Part shown: positions 36,199-45,193 of the stretch, one piece after another | How positions within the stretch are numbered: the first letter of the stretch is position 1 | How the letters are laid out: each line of letters starts with the position of its first letter | Source of the DNA: Spectribacter acetivorans | Lineage (GTDB): Bacteria > Pseudomonadota > Gammaproteobacteria > Nevskiales > Salinisphaeraceae | Assembly (NCBI RefSeq): GCF_031846305.1 | Contig: NZ_JAVRHY010000003.1 | Coordinates: forward strand, 248,001-312,000 | DNA: 64,000 nucleotides | Direction: 5' to 3' | Position numbers and translations under genes: made by a program | Notes under the pieces: generated by a model | What the model was told of the DNA's origin: nothing | Seen by the model: only the letters and a program-made list of their open reading frames with translations | Databases searched by the model: none

Positions 36199-38142
36199 TT
36201 GAACGAATTAGCCAAGAACCTCCTGCTCTGGGTAGTCATCGCCCTCGTGCTGATGAGCGTGTTCTCCAGCTTCGCGCCGGATAGCTCCAGTGGCCGCGAG
36301 ATCGCCTATTCGCAGTTCCTCGAGCAGGTCCAGTCGGGCAGTGTCCGGGAAGTGCACATCCAGGGTAGCCGCGTGGAAGGCTCCACCAGCGGCGGCAGTG
36401 AGTTCGTGACCTTCAGTCCGGAATCGGACAACAAGGCCATGATCGGCACGTTGCTGGATAACGGCGTCGAGGTTACCGGCGAGCCCCCCGAGCAGGGCTC
36501 CCTGCTGCGCCAGATTCTGATCTCCTGGTTCCCGTTCCTGCTGCTGATCGGCGTATGGATCTACTTCATGCGGCAGATGCAGGGCGGCGGCGGTGGGCGC
36601 GGCGCGATGTCGTTCGGCCGGTCCAAGGCGCGGATGATGAGCGCCGATCAGGTCAAGATCACCTTCGACGACGTGGCCGGCGTCGAGGAAGCCAAGGGCG
36701 AGGTCCAGGAGCTGGTCGAGTTCCTGTCCGACCCGGGCAAGTTCCAGCGCGTGGGCGGCAAGATTCCGCGCGGCGTGCTGATGGTGGGTCCGCCGGGCAC
36801 CGGCAAGACGCTGCTGGCCCGCGCCATCGCCGGCGAAGCCGGGGTGCCGTTCTTCTCGATCTCGGGTTCCGACTTCGTGGAAATGTTCGTCGGCGTGGGC
36901 GCCTCGCGCGTTCGCGACATGTTCGAACAGGGCAAGAAGCATGCGCCCTGCATCATCTTCATCGACGAGATCGACGCGGTCGGCCGCCATCGCGGTGCCG
37001 GTCTGGGCGGCGGTCATGACGAGCGCGAGCAGACACTCAACCAGCTGCTGGTGGAGATGGACGGCTTCGAGGGCACCGAGGGCGTGATCGTGATCGCGGC
37101 CACCAACCGGCCCGACGTGCTGGATCCGGCGCTGCTGCGTCCAGGGCGCTTCGATCGCCAGGTGGTGGTGCCATTGCCGGACGTGCGCGGCCGTGAGCAG
37201 ATCCTGAAAGTGCACATGAAGACCGTGCCGGTGCACGACAAGGTCAATCCCAGCGTCATTGCCCGCGGCACGCCCGGGTTCTCCGGCGCCGATCTGGCCA
37301 ATCTGGTCAACGAGGCCGCGCTGTTCGCCGCCCGCACCAACAAGCGGCTGGTGGATCAGGACGATTTCGAGCGCGCCAAGGACAAGATCATGATGGGCGC
37401 CGAGCGCCGCTCCATGGTGATGACCGAGGACGAGAAGCGTCTCACCGCGTACCACGAGTCCGGCCACGCCATCATCGGCCTGTCCGTGCCCTCGCACGAC
37501 CCGGTGCACAAGGTGACCATCGTGCCGCGCGGCCGTGCGCTGGGCGTGACCATGTTCCTGCCCGAGGAAGATCGCTACAGCTACTCCAAGGAGCGGCTGA
37601 ACAGCCAGATCTGTTCGCTGTTCGGCGGACGTCTGGCCGAGGAGATCATCTTCGGCAAGGATGCCGTGACCACCGGGGCCTCCAACGACATCGAGCGGGT
37701 CACCGACATCGCCCGCAACATGGTTACCAAGTGGGGCCTGTCCGAGCGCATGGGGCCGCTGGCCTACGGGTCGGACGACGACGAGGTGTTCCTGGGCAAG
37801 TCGGTGACCCAGCACAAGCACATCTCGGACGAGACGGCCCATGCCATCGACGAGGAGATCCGGTCGATTGTCGACGGTTGTTACGAGCGATCCAAAAAGA
37901 TCCTCGAGGACAACATGGACAAGCTGCATCTGATGGCCGATGCCCTGATGAAGTACGAGACCATCGATCGCAAGCAGATCGACGAGGTGATGCAGGGCCG
38001 TGAGCCGGGCCCGCCGCAGAACTGGGACGACTCAGACACGCCGGGTTCCGGTGGCGGCACGCCGACTGCCGACACCGGCGCTGAGCCTCGGCCGTCCGGG
38101 GGCGATACGGGCACCCCCAGTCCGGCCCATTACCGGCGCTAG
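36199..38142 (+). CDS. ftsH: ATP-dependent zinc metalloprotease FtsH
   Basis: Membrane-bound AAA+ protease that degrades LpxC, sigma32 and damaged membrane proteins. 647 residues. A TTG start at 36199 begins (M)NELAKNLLLWVVIALVLMSVF, the conserved first membrane segment; GGGGA lies 8 bases upstream, and longer starts are unconserved. The second segment is about 105-123. Walker A GPPGTGKT is at 197-204 and Walker B IIFIDEIDAVG about 250. The zinc motif HESGH is around residue 420. The C-terminus is Pro/Gly/Ser-rich. A TATACT at 36129-36134 could be the -10 of its own promoter. Confidence 0.98.
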   Translation: MNELAKNLLLWVVIALVLMSVFSSFAPDSSSGREIAYSQFLEQVQSGSVREVHIQGSRVEGSTSGGSEFVTFSPESDNKAMIGTLLDNGVEVTGEPPEQGSLLRQILISWFPFLLLIGVWIYFMRQMQGGGGGRGAMSFGRSKARMMSADQVKITFDDVAGVEEAKGEVQELVEFLSDPGKFQRVGGKIPRGVLMVGPPGTGKTLLARAIAGEAGVPFFSISGSDFVEMFVGVGASRVRDMFEQGKKHAPCIIFIDEIDAVGRHRGAGLGGGHDEREQTLNQLLVEMDGFEGTEGVIVIAATNRPDVLDPALLRPGRFDRQVVVPLPDVRGREQILKVHMKTVPVHDKVNPSVIARGTPGFSGADLANLVNEAALFAARTNKRLVDQDDFERAKDKIMMGAERRSMVMTEDEKRLTAYHESGHAIIGLSVPSHDPVHKVTIVPRGRALGVTMFLPEEDRYSYSKERLNSQICSLFGGRLAEEIIFGKDAVTTGASNDIERVTDIARNMVTKWGLSERMGPLAYGSDDDEVFLGKSVTQHKHISDETAHAIDEEIRSIVDGCYERSKKILEDNMDKLHLMADALMKYETIDRKQIDEVMQGREPGPPQNWDDSDTPGSGGGTPTADTGAEPRPSGGDTGTPSPAHYRR

Positions 38143-38157
38143 GGCCGCACAGGTACC

Positions 38158-38185
38158 GGCGTCCGCGGATAATGCCGCGGGCGCC
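38158..38185 (+). promoter_or_regulatory. Strong hairpin between ftsH and folP
   Basis: GGCG-T-CCGCGG (38158-38168) pairs with CCGCGG-G-CGCC (38175-38185): 11 pairs with one G-T, loop ATAATG. An ATG in the folP frame (38172) is in the loop, so translation from it seems unlikely. There is no T tract, so it is not a classic terminator. Confidence 0.7.
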
Positions 38186-38204
38186 GGGCGCGGTTCGCTT
38201 TCCC

Positions 38205-39035
38205 GTGTCTGAACTCGATTGCCGCGGTCGTTTTCTTTCGCTCGACCGGCCGGTGCTGATGGGCGTGCTGAACATCACGCCCGACTCCTTCTCTGATGGC
38301 GGCCGGTTCGTCGATGCCCCGGCAGCGGTGGACCGGGCCCACGCCCTGGTGGCGGCCGGAGCGGCGATCATCGATATCGGCGGGGAGTCCAGTCGCCCGG
38401 GGGCCGAACCCGTGGCCGAAACCGAGGAACTGGATCGGGTGCTGCCGGTGATCGAGGCACTGCACGGCCGGATCGATGCGGTCATTTCCATCGACACGAT
38501 CAAGCCGTCCGTCATGCGGGCCGCCTGCGCGGCCGGCGCCGGGCTGATCAACGACATCCGTGCGTTGCAGGAACCGGGGGCGCTGGAAGCCGCGGCGGCG
38601 AGCGGCGCGGCGGTCTGCCTGATGCACATGCAGGGTGAACCGCGGACCATGCAGGCATCGCCGCGCTATGATGACGTGGTGGACGACGTACGAACGTTTC
38701 TGGCCCGGCGACTGGCCGCCTGCGAGGCGGCCGGCATCCCGCGCAACCGGTTGCTGGTGGACCCCGGTTTCGGCTTCGGCAAGACTCTGACGCACAACCT
38801 GGCGCTGTTGCGGCGTCTGGAGCGTTTCGGGTCGCTTGGCGTGCCACTGCTGGCCGGGCTATCCCGCAAGTCCATGTTCAGCAAGCTGCTCGGTGATATG
38901 CCGCCCGAAAAGCGCATGCCCGCCAGCGTGGCGGCGGCAGCCATTGCGGTGCTCGGCGGCGCCCGCGTGATCCGTACGCATGATGTCGAAGCCACCCGCC
39001 AGGCGGTGGAGTTGGCCTGGGCGCTGCCGGCATGA
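38205..39035 (+). CDS. folP: Dihydropteroate synthase
   Basis: Joins p-aminobenzoate to the pterin in folate synthesis; target of sulfonamides. GTG 38205 gives 276 residues (E. coli 282), starting (M)SELDCRGRFLSLDRPVLMGVLNITPDSFSDGGRF, with the pterin-binding NITPDSFSDGG loop. Other motifs are IIDIGGESSRPGAEPV, a SIDTIKPSVM segment, INDIRALQEP and LVDPGFGFGKTLTHNLALLRRL. An ATG at 38172 would add 11 unconserved residues and lies in a hairpin loop, so GTG is preferred. The stop overlaps the glmM ATG (ATGA). Confidence 0.95.
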   Translation: MSELDCRGRFLSLDRPVLMGVLNITPDSFSDGGRFVDAPAAVDRAHALVAAGAAIIDIGGESSRPGAEPVAETEELDRVLPVIEALHGRIDAVISIDTIKPSVMRAACAAGAGLINDIRALQEPGALEAAAASGAAVCLMHMQGEPRTMQASPRYDDVVDDVRTFLARRLAACEAAGIPRNRLLVDPGFGFGKTLTHNLALLRRLERFGSLGVPLLAGLSRKSMFSKLLGDMPPEKRMPASVAAAAIAVLGGARVIRTHDVEATRQAVELAWALPA

Positions 39036-40399
39036 CGCGACGCTATTTCGGTACCGATGGGGTGCGCGGGCGCGTGGGCGAATGGCCCATGACCCCGGAC
39101 TTCGCCCTCAAGCTCGGCTGGGCGGCCGGGCGCGAACTGGCGCCTAACGGCGGCAATGGCTCGGCCAAGCGAGCCTCGGTGGTGATCGGCAAGGACACCC
39201 GGTTGTCCGGTTACATGTTCGAATCCGCGCTCGAGGCCGGGTTTGCCGCGGCCGGGGTCGATGTGCTGCTGGTCGGGCCCATGCCCACCCCGGCCATCGC
39301 CTACCTCACGCGCACGTTCCACGCCGATGCCGGGGTGGTGATCAGTGCCTCGCACAATCCGTTCGACGACAACGGCGTGAAGTTCTTCTCCGGTCGTGGC
39401 GACAAGCTGCCGGACGCGGTGGAAACGGCGATCGAGGCGCGGCTGGACCAGCCGCTCGCCTGCGTGGCGCCGGCCGCGCTGGGGCGGGCCAGACGCATCG
39501 AAAGCGCGGCCGGCCGTTACGTCGAATTCTGCAAATCCACGTTCCGTGTGCAGCAGGCATCGCTGGCCGGGATGCGACTGGTGGTGGACTGCGCCCACGG
39601 CGCCGCCTACCACGTCGCGCCGCACGTATTCGGTGAACTCGGCGCCGAGGTGCACGTGATCGGCGCCGAGCCGGACGGGCTCAACATCAACCGGGACGTG
39701 GGGTCGACCCATCTGGATGCGCTGGTGGCCGAGGTCACGGCACGCGGGGCGGATCTGGGCATCGCCCTGGACGGCGACGGTGATCGCTGCCTGTTCGTGG
39801 ACCACCGCGGCGAGATCGTGGACGGCGATCAGGCGCTGTACGTGATCGCCCGCGACCGTCAGGCCTGCGGCGCCCTGGAGGGGCCGGTGGTGGGCACCCA
39901 GATGAGCAACCTGGCGCTGGCACTGGCCTGCGAGAAAGCCGGCATCCCGTTCGAACGGGCCCGGGTGGGCGACCGCTATGTGCACGAACGGCTGGTGGCG
40001 CGGGGCGGCCTGCTGGGTGGCGAGTCCTCTGGACACATCCTGTGCCTGGACCGCACCACGACCGGCGACGGCATCGTGTCGGCGCTGCAGGTGCTGGCGG
40101 CGATGATGCGGCAGGGCTGCACCCTGCACGAGCTGGCCGCCGAGGTGGACCGGTGTCCGCAGAAGTTGGTCAACGTGCGGGTCCTTAAGGGCCAGGCAGC
40201 GACCATACTCGAGCATGAAAGCCTGGCGGCAGCGGTCACCGAGGTGGAAACGCAGCTGGCCGGCCGGGGCCGGGTACTGTTGCGGGCGTCGGGCACCGAG
40301 CCGCTGATCCGCGTGATGGTCGAGGGGCTGGATGCCGGGGACGTGGCGGCCGGCGCCGAGCGTATTGCCGCGACCGTGAGAACGCTGGCCGAAGCCTGA
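39032..40399 (+). CDS. glmM: Phosphoglucosamine mutase
   Basis: Converts glucosamine-6-P to glucosamine-1-P for UDP-GlcNAc, hence peptidoglycan and LPS. 455 residues. It starts RRYFGTDGVRGRVGEWPMTPDFALKLGWAAG. The phosphorylated serine is in VISASHNPFDDNGVKFF (Ser107). The metal loop is LDGDGDRCLFVD (about 247-257). The sugar-binding GGESSGHIL and the C-terminal phosphate loop RASGTEPLIRVMVEG are present. It overlaps folP by 4 bp, the conserved folP-glmM pairing. Confidence 0.97.
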   Translation: MTRRYFGTDGVRGRVGEWPMTPDFALKLGWAAGRELAPNGGNGSAKRASVVIGKDTRLSGYMFESALEAGFAAAGVDVLLVGPMPTPAIAYLTRTFHADAGVVISASHNPFDDNGVKFFSGRGDKLPDAVETAIEARLDQPLACVAPAALGRARRIESAAGRYVEFCKSTFRVQQASLAGMRLVVDCAHGAAYHVAPHVFGELGAEVHVIGAEPDGLNINRDVGSTHLDALVAEVTARGADLGIALDGDGDRCLFVDHRGEIVDGDQALYVIARDRQACGALEGPVVGTQMSNLALALACEKAGIPFERARVGDRYVHERLVARGGLLGGESSGHILCLDRTTTGDGIVSALQVLAAMMRQGCTLHELAAEVDRCPQKLVNVRVLKGQAATILEHESLAAAVTEVETQLAGRGRVLLRASGTEPLIRVMVEGLDAGDVAAGAERIAATVRTLAEA

Positions 40400-40471
40400 T
40401 TTCGACCATCAGTCGGTTGAATCGGCTGTGCTAGCATCAGCGCCCGTTGTGTCAACGAAAGGGCGCCGCCC

Positions 40472-41224
40472 ATGGCTCGAAAACCCCTGATTGCCGGCAA
40501 CTGGAAAATGCACGGCAGCCGCGCGCACACCGCGTCCTTTGCCGATGCCCTGGCGGCGCAGCCGCTGCCGGATGGCATCGATGCGCTGATCTGCCCCCCG
40601 TTCGTTCATGTGGCCGACCTGGTGTCCCGCCTGGCGGGCACCGGTGTGCAGGTCGGCGGGCAGAACGTCTGCGACAAGGGCGGGCCGGGCGCCTATACCG
40701 GTGAGGTCAGCGCCGGGATGCTGGCCGACTGCGGGGCCACCCATGCGATAGTCGGTCACTCCGAGCGCCGCGCCCTCTACGGCGAGGACGATGACGTGGT
40801 CTCGGAAAAATTCGCGCTGGCCCGCGATGCCGGCCTGGTGCCCGTGCTCTGTGTCGGGGAAACCTTGGCCGAACGCGAAGCCGATCAGACCGAGAATGTC
40901 CTGCGCCGGCAGCTCGGCACCGTCCTGGGCGATCACGGCGTGGCGGCGTTCGCCGATGCCGTGGTGGCCTACGAGCCGGTATGGGCAATCGGTACCGGCC
41001 ATACCGCGACGCCGGCCCAGGCACAGGCGGTTCACGCATTTCTGCGCGCCCAGATCGCGGCGGAAGATGCTACAATCGCTGCCGGTTTGCGGATCGTCTA
41101 CGGTGGCAGCGTCAAGCCCGACAACGCTGCCGATTTGCTGGCCTGTGAGGATGTCGACGGCGGCCTGGTTGGCGGTGCATCGCTGGAGGCCGACTCCTTC
41201 CTCGCGCTCTGTCGGGCGAACTGA
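40472..41224 (+). CDS. tpiA: Triosephosphate isomerase
   Basis: Interconverts DHAP and glyceraldehyde-3-P. 250 residues (E. coli 255). N-terminal RKPLIAGNWKMHGS holds the catalytic Asn/Lys. His96 is in AIVGHSERR. The catalytic glutamate is in VVAYEPVWAIGTGHTATP (about 168), and the phosphate loop ends in VYGGSVKPDNAADLLA with DGGLVGGASL. It lies between glmM and secG, a common gammaproteobacterial order. Confidence 0.98.
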   Translation: MARKPLIAGNWKMHGSRAHTASFADALAAQPLPDGIDALICPPFVHVADLVSRLAGTGVQVGGQNVCDKGGPGAYTGEVSAGMLADCGATHAIVGHSERRALYGEDDDVVSEKFALARDAGLVPVLCVGETLAEREADQTENVLRRQLGTVLGDHGVAAFADAVVAYEPVWAIGTGHTATPAQAQAVHAFLRAQIAAEDATIAAGLRIVYGGSVKPDNAADLLACEDVDGGLVGGASLEADSFLALCRAN

Positions 41225-41241
41225 CGGCGAAACTTAAAAGC

Positions 41242-41598
41242 ATGCTCTACACCATCTTGGTCATCGTCCAGGTGCTGGTTGCCATCAGCCTGGTCGGTCT
41301 TATCCTGGTTCAGCACGGCAAGGGTGCCGATGCCGGCGCCGCCTTCGGTAGCGGCGCGTCCGGCACCGTATTCGGGTCCCGCGGCTCGGCCAACTTCCTG
41401 AGCCGGGCGACCGGGGCACTTGCCACCGTGTTCTTCGCGGTGAGCCTGTCGTTGGCCTATCTGGTCGGTGGCGGCGGCTCGGCGCCCGAGCAGAGCGTGG
41501 TCGACCAGCTCGAGGCGCCGGGCTCGGAACTGCTCGACGACGAGTCGACGCCGGACGAGCAGCCTTCGGCTCCGTCGCTCGACAGCGTCCCCGAGTAG
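41242..41598 (+). CDS. secG: Preprotein translocase subunit SecG
   Basis: Small partner of SecYE that speeds protein export. 118 residues. Two membrane segments: MLYTILVIVQVLVAISLVGLILVQ (1-24) and ATGALATVFFAVSLSLAYLVGG (about 53-74). The conserved loop QHGKGADAGAAFGSGASGTVFGSRGSANFLSR lies between them. The C-terminal tail is acidic with Ser/Pro. The tRNA-Leu that often follows secG is absent here; the nqr cluster begins 104 bp on. Confidence 0.96.
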   Translation: MLYTILVIVQVLVAISLVGLILVQHGKGADAGAAFGSGASGTVFGSRGSANFLSRATGALATVFFAVSLSLAYLVGGGGSAPEQSVVDQLEAPGSELLDDESTPDEQPSAPSLDSVPE

Positions 41599-41702
41599 GG
41601 TCACGCCGGGCAACTCGAATCGCCGACCTCATCGGGGTCGCGCCTCGTCGTCGCCGCAGCACCGCTGACCGGGGACGCCGTTACATTCTGGAACTGCGAA
41701 CG

Positions 41703-43067
41703 ATGGCCACTGCACATCGATTTACGATCAAGAAAGGGCTGGACCTGCCCATCGACGGGGCCCCGGCGCCGGTAGTCGAGAATGGCGCCGAGATCCGCAC
41801 CGTGGCCCTGATCGGGCGCGACTACGTCGGCATGAAGCCGACCATGTTCGTGTCCGAAGGCGACCGGGTCGCGTTCGGGCAGCCCCTGTTCGAGGACAAG
41901 AAGACCCCCGGCGTTATCTACACCGCCCCGGCCGGCGGCGAGATCACGGCCATCAATCGCGGTGCTCGCCGGATGCTCCAGTCGGTGGTCATCCGCATCG
42001 ACGCCGAACTGGATGGCAAGCCGCACGAAACCTTCGAACCGGTGGCCGACGTGGCGTCGATGGGGCGCGAGGCGGTACAGGATCGCCTGATTCGCAGTGG
42101 CCTCTGGACCGCGTTGCGCACCCGTCCGCTGAGCAAGGTGCCGGCACCCGGCAGCGCCCCGCGGTCGATCTTCGTGACCGCGATCGATACCAACCCGCTG
42201 GCGGCCTCGCCCGAGCAGGTGATCGCCGAGCAGCCGGACCGTTTCCGGGCAGGTCTGCGGGTGCTGGAGACGCTTACCGACGGCAAGCTCTATCTCTGCC
42301 AGGCGCCGGATGCGGAATTGCCGACCACCGACTCATCCAGGCTGGTAACCGCCGGATTCGATGGCTGTCATCCGGCCGGACTGGTGGGTACCCACATCCA
42401 CATGCTGGAACCGGTGGGCATGGGAAATTGTGTCTGGCACATCGGCTACCAGGACGTGATGGCCCTGGGCGCGCTGTTCGCGGAAGGGCGGCTCGACCCG
42501 TCACGGGTGGTGGCGCTGGGTGGACCGAACGTACGCCGGCCGCGGTTGCTACGCACGCGCATGGGCGCGAGCACCGACGATCTGCTGGACGGCGAGATCA
42601 CCGGCGATGATGCCCGGGCGATTTCCGGCTCGGTTCTGTCCGGGCGGCGGGCCGCCGGCTGGGCCAGCTATCTGGGCCGCTACCACACCCAGATTTCGGT
42701 GCTGCCGGAGGGACGTGAACGCGAATTCATGGGCTGGGTGATGCCCGGCCGCAACAGATTCTCCAAGATCAACGTATTCATCTCCAGCATCCTCAAGCCG
42801 GTGAGCTACCGCTTCAATACGTCGCAGAACGGCAGCCCACGGGCGATGGTGCCGATCGGCAACTACGAGGAAGTGATGCCGCTGGATATTCTGCCGACGC
42901 AGCTGCTGCGGTCGCTGCTGGTGCGCGATACCGATACCGCCCAGGCACTGGGTTGTATGGAGCTCGACGAGGAGGATCTGGCGCTGGCGTCGTTCGTGGA
43001 CGTGGCCAAGTACGACTTCGGTCCCCATCTGCGCGCCAGCCTCGAACAGATCGAGCGAGACGGTTGA
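41703..43067 (+). CDS. nqrA: Na+-translocating NADH:quinone reductase subunit A
   Basis: Peripheral subunit of the sodium-pumping respiratory NADH dehydrogenase, involved in quinone binding. 454 residues (Vibrio about 446). It begins FTIKKGLDLPIDGAPAPVVENG and contains ALIGRDYVGMKPTMFVSEGDRV, then FEDKKTPGVIYTAPAGGEITAINRGARR, all typical of NqrA. GLVGTHIHMLEPVG is also conserved. First gene of nqrABCDEF. No clear promoter was identified in the 104-bp gap after secG. Confidence 0.97.
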   Translation: MATAHRFTIKKGLDLPIDGAPAPVVENGAEIRTVALIGRDYVGMKPTMFVSEGDRVAFGQPLFEDKKTPGVIYTAPAGGEITAINRGARRMLQSVVIRIDAELDGKPHETFEPVADVASMGREAVQDRLIRSGLWTALRTRPLSKVPAPGSAPRSIFVTAIDTNPLAASPEQVIAEQPDRFRAGLRVLETLTDGKLYLCQAPDAELPTTDSSRLVTAGFDGCHPAGLVGTHIHMLEPVGMGNCVWHIGYQDVMALGALFAEGRLDPSRVVALGGPNVRRPRLLRTRMGASTDDLLDGEITGDDARAISGSVLSGRRAAGWASYLGRYHTQISVLPEGREREFMGWVMPGRNRFSKINVFISSILKPVSYRFNTSQNGSPRAMVPIGNYEEVMPLDILPTQLLRSLLVRDTDTAQALGCMELDEEDLALASFVDVAKYDFGPHLRASLEQIERDG

Positions 43068-43107
43068 GGATGCCAGGACCTGTTGAGACGCTGAAACCGA
43101 GATAACC

Positions 43108-44382
43108 ATGTCCGCCCTACGTAACTATCTGGATCGGCTCCATCCCTTGTTCGCCAAGGGCGGGAAGCTGGAGAAGTATTACGCCCTCTACGAGATGGTG
43201 GATACTTTCTTCTATTCACCCTCGGATACCACCCGCGGCGCGCCTCACGTGCGTGACGGCATCGACCTCAAGCGGGTGATGATCTACGTCTGGCTGGCCA
43301 CGGTTCCCTGCATGTTCATGGCCTGCTGGAATACCGGCTTCCAGGCCAATCAGGCGATGGCGGCCATGGGCCTGGACGACGTCGAGGGCTGGCGCCAGAT
43401 CCCGTTGCACCTGTTCGGCGTCAGCTACGATCCGACCAGCTTCTGGGACAACTTCGTGCACGGGCTGTGGTACTTCCTGCCCGCCTACATGGTCACCTTC
43501 ATCGTCGGCGGCCTGTGGGAAGTGCTGTTCGCGGCGGTACGCAACCACGAGATCAACGAGGGCTTCTTCGCCACTTCCATCCTGTTCACCCTGACCCTGC
43601 CGCCGGACATTCCGCTGTGGCAGGTGGCCATGGGCATCAGCTTTGGTGTGGTGGTCGGCAAGGAGGTCTTCGGCGGCACCGGCAAGAATTTCCTGAATCC
43701 GGCGCTGACCGGGCGCGCGTTCCTGTTCTTCACCTTCCCGGCCTACATGTCGGGGGATGCGGTTTGGACCGCGGTGGACGGCTATACCGGCGCCACCGCG
43801 CTGGGCATCGGCGCGACCGAGGGCATGGCCGGCATCGTCAACCAGATGACCTGGTGGGATGCCTTCCTGGGCGATATCCAGGGCTCGCTCGGCTCGACCT
43901 CGACGCTGGCGATCCTGCTCGGTGCAGCGTTCCTGCTGTACACGCGCGTGGCCTCCTGGCGAATCATGGCGGGCTGCGTCGTGGGGTTGGTGGCCAGCAC
44001 CTGGCTATTCGGCCTGATCGGCAGCGACACCAACCCGATGTTCTCGGTGCCCTGGTACTGGCATCTGGTGCTGGGTGGCTTCGCATTCGGCGCGGTGTAC
44101 ATGGCCACCGATCCGGTCAGCGCCGCGATGACCAACAAGGGCCGTTTCTACTACGGTGTGCTCATCGGCTTCATGACGGCGCTGATCCGCGTGGTGAATC
44201 CGGCCTATCCGGAAGGCATCATGCTCGCGATCCTGTTCGCCAACATCTTCGCGCCGTTGATCGATTATTTCGTGACCCAGGCGAACATCAAGCGACGGCA
44301 GGCGCGTCTGGCGGCCGCCAATGGGGAGAGCCCGCAGACGGAATCGACGGCCTCGCAACAGCAACCCGCGGAGGCAAGCTGA
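43108..44382 (+). CDS. nqrB: Na+-translocating NADH:quinone reductase subunit B
   Basis: Membrane subunit carrying a covalent FMN and part of the sodium path. 424 residues with about ten membrane segments. It begins LRNYLDRLHPLFAKGGKLEKYYALYEMVDTF, characteristic of NqrB. The flavinylation site is in VDGYTGATALGIGATEG (about residue 225-240), where Vibrio has DGYSGATAL; the threonine target is retained. The C-terminus is a polar tail of about 35 residues rich in Gln/Ala. It is separated from nqrA by 40 bp. Confidence 0.97.
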   Translation: MSALRNYLDRLHPLFAKGGKLEKYYALYEMVDTFFYSPSDTTRGAPHVRDGIDLKRVMIYVWLATVPCMFMACWNTGFQANQAMAAMGLDDVEGWRQIPLHLFGVSYDPTSFWDNFVHGLWYFLPAYMVTFIVGGLWEVLFAAVRNHEINEGFFATSILFTLTLPPDIPLWQVAMGISFGVVVGKEVFGGTGKNFLNPALTGRAFLFFTFPAYMSGDAVWTAVDGYTGATALGIGATEGMAGIVNQMTWWDAFLGDIQGSLGSTSTLAILLGAAFLLYTRVASWRIMAGCVVGLVASTWLFGLIGSDTNPMFSVPWYWHLVLGGFAFGAVYMATDPVSAAMTNKGRFYYGVLIGFMTALIRVVNPAYPEGIMLAILFANIFAPLIDYFVTQANIKRRQARLAAANGESPQTESTASQQQPAEAS

Positions 44383-44383
44383 C

Positions 44384-45187
44384 ATGGCAGGCCTGTTCAA
44401 CATGAACCGCAACGGCGTGGCGTACGTGGTGACGGTGGCGGTGGGCGTGTGCCTGGTGTGTTCGGTGCTGGTATCGGCGGCCGCGGTCTACCTCAAGCCG
44501 CTGCAGACCCAGAACGCCAAGGCCGATCGGCGCCAGAACATTCTGGCGGTGGCCGAGCTCGGCGGCCCCGGCGTGGACGTCAACGCGGTATTCGAGGAAC
44601 GCATTGAGGCACGCGTGGTGAATCTGGAAACCGGCGAGTACGTCCCCGATCTGGAGGCCACCAATTTCGATCAGCGCGAGGCCGCCAAGGATCCGTCCAC
44701 CAGTACCAAGATCCCGCCGAGTGACGATCCGGCCGGCATCAAGCGTCGCGCGAATCACGCCGAGGTGTATCTGGTGCGCGACGATCAGGGCGAGATCGAG
44801 ACGCTGGTTCTGCCGATACACGGCTACGGGCTGTGGTCGCAGATGTACGGCTTCATTGCGCTCGCGCCGGACGGCGAGACGGTCAAGGGCATCAATTATT
44901 TCGAACAGGGCGAAACGCCGGGGCTGGGTGCGGAGATCACCAACCCCAAGTGGCAGCAAGTCTGGGAAGGCAAGAAAATCTACGACGAGAACGGCGAAGT
45001 TCAGCTGCGCGTGATCAAGGGCAATGTCGGCAGCGATACCCCCGACGCCGAACACAAGGTGGATGGCCTTTCCGGTGCCACGCTCACCAGCCGCGGGGTC
45101 AGCGGCACCATTGAGTACTGGTTCGGGCCGCGCGGTTTCAAGCCGTTTCTTCGCAACATCACCGACGGTCAGATCGGTAAGGGTTAG
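44384..45187 (+). CDS. nqrC: Na+-translocating NADH:quinone reductase subunit C
   Basis: Subunit with one membrane anchor and a periplasmic domain bearing covalent FMN. 267 residues. The anchor is VAYVVTVAVGVCLVCSVLVSAAAVYL (about 11-36). The periplasmic FMN-binding domain ends with DGLSGATLTSRGVSGTIEYW, where the Thr of SGAT is the flavinylation target of ApbE. INYFEQGETPGLGAEI is another family segment. ATG 44384 follows the nqrB stop by one base. Confidence 0.97.
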   Translation: MAGLFNMNRNGVAYVVTVAVGVCLVCSVLVSAAAVYLKPLQTQNAKADRRQNILAVAELGGPGVDVNAVFEERIEARVVNLETGEYVPDLEATNFDQREAAKDPSTSTKIPPSDDPAGIKRRANHAEVYLVRDDQGEIETLVLPIHGYGLWSQMYGFIALAPDGETVKGINYFEQGETPGLGAEITNPKWQQVWEGKKIYDENGEVQLRVIKGNVGSDTPDAEHKVDGLSGATLTSRGVSGTIEYWFGPRGFKPFLRNITDGQIGKG

Positions 45188-45193
45188 GCAACA

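Noticed and set aside
36208..37929. 573-codon frame antisense to ftsH
   Set aside because: Shadow of ftsH; no recognisable domains.
41599..41702. Expected tRNA-Leu after secG
   Set aside because: The 104-bp gap contains no cloverleaf, only a weak CGACC/GGTCG stem.
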